In this document: positions 56,701 to 64,000 of the stretch, one piece after another | How the letters are laid out: each line of letters begins with the position of its first letter | Numbering within the stretch: position 1 is the first letter of the stretch | Assembly (NCBI GenBank): GCA_949316235.1 | Contig: OX438750.1 | Location: 22,446,865-22,510,864 of the forward strand | Source: Oegoconia quadripuncta | Taxonomy: Eukaryota > Arthropoda > Insecta > Lepidoptera > Autostichidae | DNA: 64,000 bases | Direction of reading: 5' to 3' | Translations under genes and position numbers: made by a program | Notes under the pieces: model-generated | What the model saw: the letters and a program-made list of their open reading frames with translations, nothing else | Database searches by the model: none | Told to the model about the DNA's origin: nothing

Positions 56701-59700
56701 ACTGAGTTTCTCTGACTACTACGCGGTAAACTGCGACAAACCTTCAACACTGACGTCAATTTGAGACGAAGATGAAAGTGAAACAACTCTCGAATAATTT
56801 TTTCATAGAATTAGTATGAGGATCTAAAAAGTTATATGAATTACAGAAATAGGTTAAATTTTTTGAGCACTCCAAGTCCATTATTCAATACAAATTATCC
56901 AAATCATTTATAGAAATATATGTAGACATTTTCCAAAGTAGAATTGAACGCCCCGCAAGTTAATTGGTGACTATTTTGCAAAGTAGAACGAATTACGCTT
57001 TCATGCACAAAGGTGCGAGTCCCAGACGTGTTGTGGAATAAGATACTGCTCATTAAGCGTCGTGTGACCCAATTTTCGTGACGATTTTCTAAAGAAGAAC
57101 GATGTCTAATAGAAGAACCGGATTCCTGTGGTTTACATTATGAATTTATGACATGTTGATCAAGCCCAACGGACTGCATAAGTCCTCAAATATTTCAAAC
57201 ATGAAAATTTATTGAACAGCGAGAAAATACTAGCTAAGATAATTTTAAAGCAGGCTTTATACAATCTGAAACCGGTAAATCATTTAAGCAAAAAGTGAAT
57301 TGTGCAAGTAAATTGCGTAATGATTACTATTTAATGCGATACGAAAGTGACTTGAATAATATTACCTATACATTTCCATCAAATAATCATCATGACATTC
57401 AACATATTACCTACCAAATGACTCTTAGACGTATTTATGTGGTAATACTTTCTCCGAATATTACTTAATTTTCAATCTAATTCGAAATAAACTAGAAGAA
57501 ATCGGAGATGTAAATAATTGGAATTTGATCACCAATAGCAAGGTAAGAGGTAAAATCGTTCCGACCAGTGACAAATATTGGCTAGTAGTCAGAATCCATT
57601 TCGAATAAGTAGGTGCAGTGAACGACCTCGAAGATGAAATACATCGAGATTAAAGGGAACCTTATTTCTTATACAATACAGTTTATAGCAATGTACCTAT
57701 ACATTAAAAGGTAGATAAATACGCTACTTGTGGGCGAAGACATGTACGTGATTCATTGCAGTCAGACATCCTACTCTTGGACCTAAGAATGGACAAAAGA
57801 CGTTGCTAATGATTTATGACCTCATTTAAGCGGCAGTTTAATTTCCAATCCAGATTAAACTTAATGTATTTATGCAATTTTATGGTCGCCTTTACAGAGA
57901 AATCTAATATCCTAATCTATACTATAGGCAATATTTCGTGGTTGACAATCTGTTTAACTTAACACTTTTATTTACTCTAGTATTCATGGAAACTAAATCG
58001 TAAGTGGAAGTTGACAGAAACTTTAAAGGTTACGTCTCCGCAGTAGCGAGTATGACCATCCACAATAATGGCAAACTTCTGGATCCTGCCTATCCTAATT
58101 TATGGCTTCTAAACTGCCTTCCTATACAGCCAACAGCTATAATAGTTAGAGCATTTTAATTATTAAAGAATAATGAAAACAATTAGGTATACGTATAGTC
58201 ATTGTTCCTAAAATAATGGTTGCAAGTAGAAACGATCTTATGATTAGATTGGAGACTTATGTCTATTGTTTAATTTTACCGTAATTTGTGACTTGTTATA
58301 TTTATCAACGGAACTAAATGGAGTTTAATTCTCATCCGAGTGCGGTGTCATAAAAAGTAAGTTAGTAATACATGTAAAGTATTTCTTTTTTCATGTTTCC
58401 AGGTTAATTACATGTGAACTGTTTCATAGATATGTTTATTTCATTTATTATTAAAGCATCAGACAGATATAGAGGTTTCTCGTGGTGTAAGGTGTACTTA
58501 CTGTGTGGTACCAATTTATTTAATATAGATAGGTAAGACAGTTTGCATACTCATCTCATAAATAAATACAACTATCGGCTTAATTCTATAAATTTTATAA
58601 TCGTAATAACTTCTAAGAAAGCTATTGTACAATAAATATCTTGATATTCAGATAATCGACATTTACTACTTTTAGACGATACGTAATTGGTAAAGTAGTT
58701 ATTTAGCATCGTTATTTAACATTTTTACGATGTTTTGTCGTTCCCTACTCGTGATTGGTTGAATTTTGAAATAATTTTACGAAGTTCTATTGGAATTCCT
58801 AATTACTGTCTTTATGTTTAAACTAATTATGATCATCGCTTTTTTGAGAGCATTAACCTTTAATAGGTCTATTGGTAAGCGTAAATCGAAATTCTATAGG
58901 TGTTGAAACTCGCTTTTCAACTTCGTAAAAGAGTAATCAATCATCTACCTACTCGCAGTGTTGATAATATTTGCACGCTAATGGTCATTAACTATGTCAC
59001 CAAGATAGTCGTAATATTCCAAAACAATATTTCCCGTGGAAGTATAATCTATTGCTAGAGGTTCTCTCACGCAAACTACAGACAGATTGAAGTCCACAAG
59101 GTTTTGATGTCGATAGAAGTGTTTCTTCTTTTATAACGAGATGTGCTGAAGAGATTGTAATGTCTCTAAGTTAGCACACAGCAAAGTTGTCAATGAAAAT
59201 TAAATTCATTTCGACCAACGCGTAATTAAACAGGATGATGAATACAATTTGCATGTGGCAACAAAAAAAACGAGGATTTCCGTACGTTCATCCGTCGGGA
59301 TGACCTACATCTCTTAAATAAGGCAAAAAGCCCCAACACATCCGGATAATTAATTCTCGCTTCTACCAACCCCAGTTATGCATGCACATGCATATTCAAA
59401 GATCCAGCCGTTTTCAATTCGCGTGCGTAATCGGAAACGCATCGGAACATCCATAACATTTTAACTAATCAAATTTCGACTTTATCACCTATTGCGGAAC
59501 GTCACGAATTGTCTGTAATTACTAAAGAAAATGATTTATTCATTTCTAAATTACTCCAACGAAAAGGAAGAGGTTGCCCGCATAAAAAAGGGAGAAAAAA
59601 GGCACAAATTGAATAAAAGAACAGTAAAGTACCCGCTAGAGTGTGACGGTAATATGACGATGCCTTGCGGAAGAAAGTGATAGGTAAACGTCACGAAAAC

Positions 59701-61214
59701 ATTGACAGGTGCCGGTTTATAAAATGTTGGTTACTAAGTTACCGTGTCAAATTGTTACAACGTTTGAGATGCATGGGAAAGGGATTTATTTCTGTAACCG
59801 ATATCTCGTACCAACCTAATATGACAATAACGGACTTTTGGATGGAAATAATGACTTTTTAGATTACAATCCAAGTGTACGTAATAAAACTAACGAAAGT
59901 ATTTTTCTACGTAAGTTACAAATAACTCTAGCTAAATGATTAGTTACCCATAACTTTCTTATTGGTAAATCAACTATGCAAAATCGGCCCAATCACTAAG
60001 TAATTAGAAATCTAATTAGAGAAACCTAAAAAGGTAAGGCAGGTATTGCTACTTAAGTGTGGTTAACATTTCATAATCTTAATAACGGGACGTAGAAATA
60101 CTAAATTAAATGGGTAGGTAGGTAGGTACTTTTGACATAACAACTGTTTCTTTGAGGTCATCTTTTTTCCGACAAATAGGTAGCTACCTAGATATAATTT
60201 AACAGACAAGATTGACGCAATCTTTATAAAGTTTTTTCCAAGTCGTTAATTGGACAGCTTTGCCTTTGCAGATAAATTTATATTCACTGAAATAGGCAGA
60301 CAAGACAACAGATGCCTTCTTCGCTTTTTTGACAATGATGACTAAGTAGATAGATAGGTACCTATGTTATTTTAATAAAGAGGTACCTACTTATTATATT
60401 ACTTATATTACATAATATAGGTGTAGTGGTAGGTGACTGTAATCTGTACGAATATAGAGTTGGGTACTAATGGTTTTTTTGATATATTTTTCGAATAGGG
60501 TTACCAAAGAATCTGGAAAATTTACATAATTTTCGTTCCCCCATAAGGACCTCTCTGCACCTCATCACGTCCTCATGTCCCGCGGGACTTTAACGGACCT
60601 CGTCCCACTACTAATGCATTAGGTAGCAGCACACCTAGGTAGCTCCCTAGGCGTACTGCTCCCACAATAACTGATGCCATATTAGCTGGCATTATTATCA
60701 AAACTTTTCGATAAGTAAGCAATAAGTTATTCTGAGTAAAAAATACAAATTTTGAAAATGACAAAACATTGTTATTTCTATGAGCCTATTATCAAAGCCT
60801 TTCCGGGATCAATCAAACAGAATAAATTGTAACCGGTCGCTGGCAACCCTGTGATGGAGTGAAACAAAATGTGATACCTACCTAGTTTCACACAAAATAC
60901 CTAACTACTAAATCGTGTTTCTGTCAGTCAGCGTGTTGGTTATACGTCTATAATACTCGTTCTACAGGACATAATAGATACTTTCAGTGATTACAGAATT
61001 CTCGTAATAGGGTAAAAGTATAAGACGAACATTATATTACCAGTCGGGCAGATTCATTACTTACTACTTAATTAAAAAGAAATACAACTAATATTATATT
61101 TTGATATAATGTATACTGTCTTACACATTTTATACATATCTATATATACAAATTTGAATATTTTAAATCAATAAATCATGCATCAATCAACAATAAAAAC
61201 TTGGGAGAACTAAC
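53749..61214. other. 7.5 kb without a supported gene; one long start-less frame at 54267-54584
   Basis: No recognised repeat family is visible by eye over most of this span, unlike the left half of the window. The frame 54267-54584 (plus, 105 codons, no ATG) contains SYNKTNLAVNPTPYSDFTAEL and ends QSRREIKKLEY. It is protein-like but lacks a start or a clear splice border. TAGGTAC-rich words at 60110-60390 are low-complexity. Confidence 0.4.
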
Positions 61215-61240
61215 CTGTTAAATACGCTGACGATCACCAT
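61215..61240 (-). CDS. Possible first coding exon (hypothetical)
   Basis: An ATG at 61240 opens eight hydrophobic-leaning codons (MVIVSVFN) and two further bases before a donor (AACAG|GTTAGT). It lies just downstream of the GC-rich promoter-like patch. Evidence is only position and splice-site form. Confidence 0.25.
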
Positions 61241-61299
61241 AGTAAACAATCCAGCAAAATAGTTTTTTAAACTGTACTTGTTACTTTATCGACTAATAT

Positions 61300-61560
61300 C
61301 AATGAACACTCGGTAGTCGTTTACGAAAATACGCACATTTCCACTAAAATGAACATTTTCGAACGTCCAATATTTAAAATTGGAATGTCCGATACACGTA
61401 CAGTTTACATCACGATAACAGACGCGCGCACACTCAACGACAGGCGAGAAACAACTGAAGAGCTGATTGGTCGAGAGCGCTGGCTGGCTGCCCGACGCGG
61501 CGGAGACGCAGCGCGTGCGCATGTATTGTTCATACAGTTTACGGACCAAACCACACCAAA
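61300..61560 (-). promoter_or_regulatory. GC-rich, promoter-like patch
   Basis: A clear CpG- and GC-rich block (about 61420-61530: gcgcgcacac, cgacgcggcggagacgcagc, gcgtgcgcat) in AT-rich DNA. It includes a CCAAT word on the minus strand (gaccaatcagc). Such patches mark transcription starts in insects; the orientation is inferred from the exon-like donor at 61214. Two long open frames here on both strands are by-products of the high GC content. Confidence 0.4.
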
Positions 61561-62564
61561 CGAAGGGGATGCGTGCGATGCAAAAAATATTTTAAAACTT
61601 TATTACGGGTGTAAGTCTTGTAGGATCCTTTGAGATCCAACGTCACAAAAGGTTTTCAATAAGTACCTAATTAAAGTAGGTAAATATAAATTTACAAAAA
61701 AATATTACGCACAAGCGGTCACTTGCATATTCCGTTTAAAACGTTTATTTGTATTTCATCATCATCACCGTATCAGCCACAGGCGGTCCACTGCTCAAAG
61801 GAGCCTCCGCCAATAATTTGGATTTGCCTCGAATTACCTCTAAACCTATAGGTACTTATTAGCCAAAATCCGAAGAAAAATACCTACCTACAGGTTGACA
61901 ATCATGAACAAAAGATATTACCGAAATTGAAAACGATAAGATAACAATAAGTCTTAATTATTTCTACCTTATTATTAACTAATAATATTAGATCAAACAC
62001 AAACGTTTGAAATTTTCTAAAATCTGTTACATTACTCAGCATTATTTTCAGTCACCTCTGTCTGTCTTATTGATGTTGCTTTACACGCCTCCTCACTCAG
62101 GTTCGAGACGCATACTAATGCCCTCTTATCATCTACGGGGAACTGTATTATACCTATATTATTTATACATTTAAAGGTATGCAATACATTACGTTTAGAA
62201 GCTCTTAGGTTTGACAAAGTGGTTGTATTAGGAACAAACACTAACGTGGTTATTAGTGTCCTAACCGTCGAAGTAATATTATTAATAGACAAAACTAAGT
62301 GTGCGCTATTATAAGCTTCATCCCTAGTAATAAGGAGCTGGTAATATTAATTTCAGATCCATTTTGCACCGAGTGTGGAGAAGAAGTAACCTGCCAACAT
62401 TTCCTGGCCGAATAGGTACCTACATAGAAAATTTTGAGAAAAGAAGGAATGGAAGAAGTGGGTACAATATTACCTCCCCATTTTTTTTTGTTTGTTTGAT
62501 TTATACATATAATTTGTTGAATGTTAATTTAAATATTCTGGAAATAATAAAATGGCTAATTGCA
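61561..62564. repeat. No gene; LINE tail fragment at 61757-61812
   Basis: The segment catcatcatcaccgtatcag followed by ccacaggcggtccactgctc is the common lepidopteran LINE 3' end in reverse. The rest is plain. Confidence 0.5.
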
Positions 62565-62660
62565 TTTATCTGCCAGTCAGTATGCCCAAGCTACTACCGC
62601 TCCGGAAAGAGAAATCATCTGTGGTAAAAGAAGCGGCGCAAGAAACCCACAGGATCATTG
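62565..62660 (+). repeat. Dispersed repeat H, copy 2
   Basis: The stretch cccaagctactaccgctccg ... gtaaaagaagcggcgcaaga matches 32870-32980. Confidence 0.65.
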
Positions 62661-63176
62661 TTGTCCTTTTTTTAAATGAAAAGTAGGTACAACTAATACA
62701 ATTTTATAATTTTTGGGAGCTGGTCGAAGTACACTAAGCGTGTTGGTTATTCAGATATCTAGTCAGTAATTTTGTAATAACCTTTTCTTGCTAATTTTAT
62801 TTTGACATGATCTTTATTTTTTATTCTAGGTTAGATTAATGATATTCTCAGTAGACTGCTTATTCTGAACATAGGTGTTGCCAATTTGTCCTTAGATCTC
62901 AAATTTAAGTTATGCTTGTTACTATTTTTCGGGCATGCATATTTTTTCGAACGAACATACGTACACATAGATACGTACACCACATTCGTCTTCCTCCAAA
63001 CAATGGTAGTGGAATCTACAATAGTGAAATATGTGGACATTGTTAAGCTCTGTAGGAAGACTGGAACAGACTGAACCGGGCACACTAACCATTGCGAACC
63101 GATCATCCATCTAACGCCTGCAGACGTCCCACCTTCCATATTTAACAAACAAACTAACATTTTGTGTTGTCATAAA
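62661..63176. other. No gene seen
   Basis: Overlapping frames on both strands at 62831-63160 have no motif. Confidence 0.45.
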
Positions 63177-63252
63177 ACATCTTGTTACATAATGTCACGT
63201 ATTACTCTTTTCTCCTGATATACGTCAATAGAACAATGAGTATATATCACCT
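63177..63252 (+). repeat. Direct repeat, left copy
   Basis: The segment catcttgttacataatgtca ... ttactcttttctcctgatat ... cgtcaatagaa matches 63901-63977 with about 10 differences. Confidence 0.85.
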
Positions 63253-63455
63253 ATCCTACCCTCTTAATTTGGTTCTAGTGCCTCTTGCAGGCCTGCCCAC
63301 CCTCAATGTTGCAGATGATGTAGTAAAGTCGGCCCAGTCTCTGGTTTATTGTGCCAAATTCCCACATCCTTTTATTGTTTTTATATGTCACGAATTAGAC
63401 ATTATTTTCCTCGTCGCCACTGTCATATTCGTAATATTGGGTCTTTACCTATGAA
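63237..63455 (+). CDS. Small open frame, 72 aa (hypothetical)
   Basis: ATG at 63237; the frame starts in the left direct repeat. The product ends in a hydrophobic, membrane-like run (IIFLVATVIFVILGLYL). I do not recognise it. It could be part of an unlisted repeat bounded by the direct repeats, or chance. Confidence 0.25.
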
Positions 63456-63900
63456 ATTGGTGTTTTTTTTCTTCGTTAATCATATGTACCAATTCCTGCG
63501 ATTTTCAAAGCCATATCCATATTTGTTTTTTATTTGGAAAATGGAATATTATTTCAAGCTTTCACATGAAACATTTTTTTATATTTCTGGGCTAAATCAC
63601 ATAATAAAAAAAAATTGAACAGAACTCTTATCATGTGCTTCCCACAATCATTTCTTAGATTCGCTGAAACTTTTATAAAGCGGTTACTTTTAAAAATTAA
63701 CTCTGCCTGTATAGGTAAGGTTAAAGGTATCTTTAGTACTATTAATTATTCTGTGCCTATACTTAACTTAATGTTATCCGATAATACACACAAAGTTTAG
63801 CAAAATTTGTATTTGCCGTTCCCAAAAAAAAACAAAAATGTTTGTATGGAGACAACAGTCTTTGAAATTTCATAGGTAAGGACCTAATATTATTGTAAAA

Positions 63901-63977
63901 GCATCTTGTTACATAATGTCACGCATTACTCTGTTTTCCTGACATACGTCAATAGAAAAGGAGTATACATATAATGA
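63901..63977 (+). repeat. Direct repeat, right copy
   Basis: Second copy of the repeat at 63177-63252, 724 bp downstream. The window ends 23 bp later, so its full extent is unknown. Confidence 0.85.
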
Positions 63978-64000
63978 CTATGTTTGTATTATTTTACCTA

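Noticed and set aside
60573..60764. Minus-strand 63-codon frame
   Set aside because: No splice border, start context or motif; typical chance frame.
61286..61633. Open frames on both strands in the GC-rich patch
   Set aside because: High GC lowers stop-codon frequency; both strands are open and no motif is seen. Better read as a promoter-like region.

Overview
This window looks like a piece of a moth or butterfly (lepidopteran) nuclear genome. It is AT-rich, has no operon-like gene packing, and is crowded with insect-type transposable elements: tRNA-headed SINEs, Helitron-like elements with 5' TC and 3' CTRR ends, worn LINE 3' ends, a mariner and a TED/gypsy-like errantivirus. I assign the order from the repeat content and do not claim a species.

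Left part (1-17 kb). A near-perfect 695-bp fold-back (arms 568-886 and 944-1262) and an 841-bp Helitron-like element come first. At 5320-12956 lies a structurally complete insect endogenous retrovirus (errantivirus) on the minus strand. It has two 293-bp LTRs that look identical by eye, a 4-bp TATG target duplication, a tRNA-Ser-type primer binding site, gag, pol with all catalytic residues visible, env with a furin-like site, fusion-peptide region and membrane anchor, and a polypurine tract. It sits inside a SINE, whose two halves flank it. At 15056-16374 a mariner with an intact 357-aa transposase and a D,D34D triad has inserted into a second SINE, with a TA duplication.

Middle (17-49 kb). 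This is a mosaic of four SINE families (called A-D here, local names only), Helitron pieces, MITEs, LINE tails and several unclassified repeats with two or more copies in the window. Three possible host-gene traces stand out on the minus strand. The first is a two-exon start with matching phase at 21.6-21.96 kb. The second is a terminal exon at 24.8-25.05 kb. The third is a chain of exons at 38.0-35.8 kb: a GC-rich 5' exon with a strong donor, a 31-codon exon with an ATG, and a third exon whose frame runs without a stop into a 5'-truncated LINE reverse transcriptase. The result is an uninterrupted chimeric reading frame of about 388 codons.

Right part (49-64 kb). From 49.9 kb to 61.2 kb there is mostly unique AT-rich DNA with one Helitron-like element, compatible with intron or intergenic sequence. 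A GC-rich, promoter-like patch at 61.3-61.56 kb lies just upstream (minus strand) of a short possible first coding exon. The end of the window carries a pair of about 75-bp direct repeats 724 bp apart, around a small open frame.

What is solid: the errantivirus, the mariner, the nested SINEs, the Helitron ends and the fold-backs. What is tentative: all host-gene exons, which rest on splice-site appearance and phase only.
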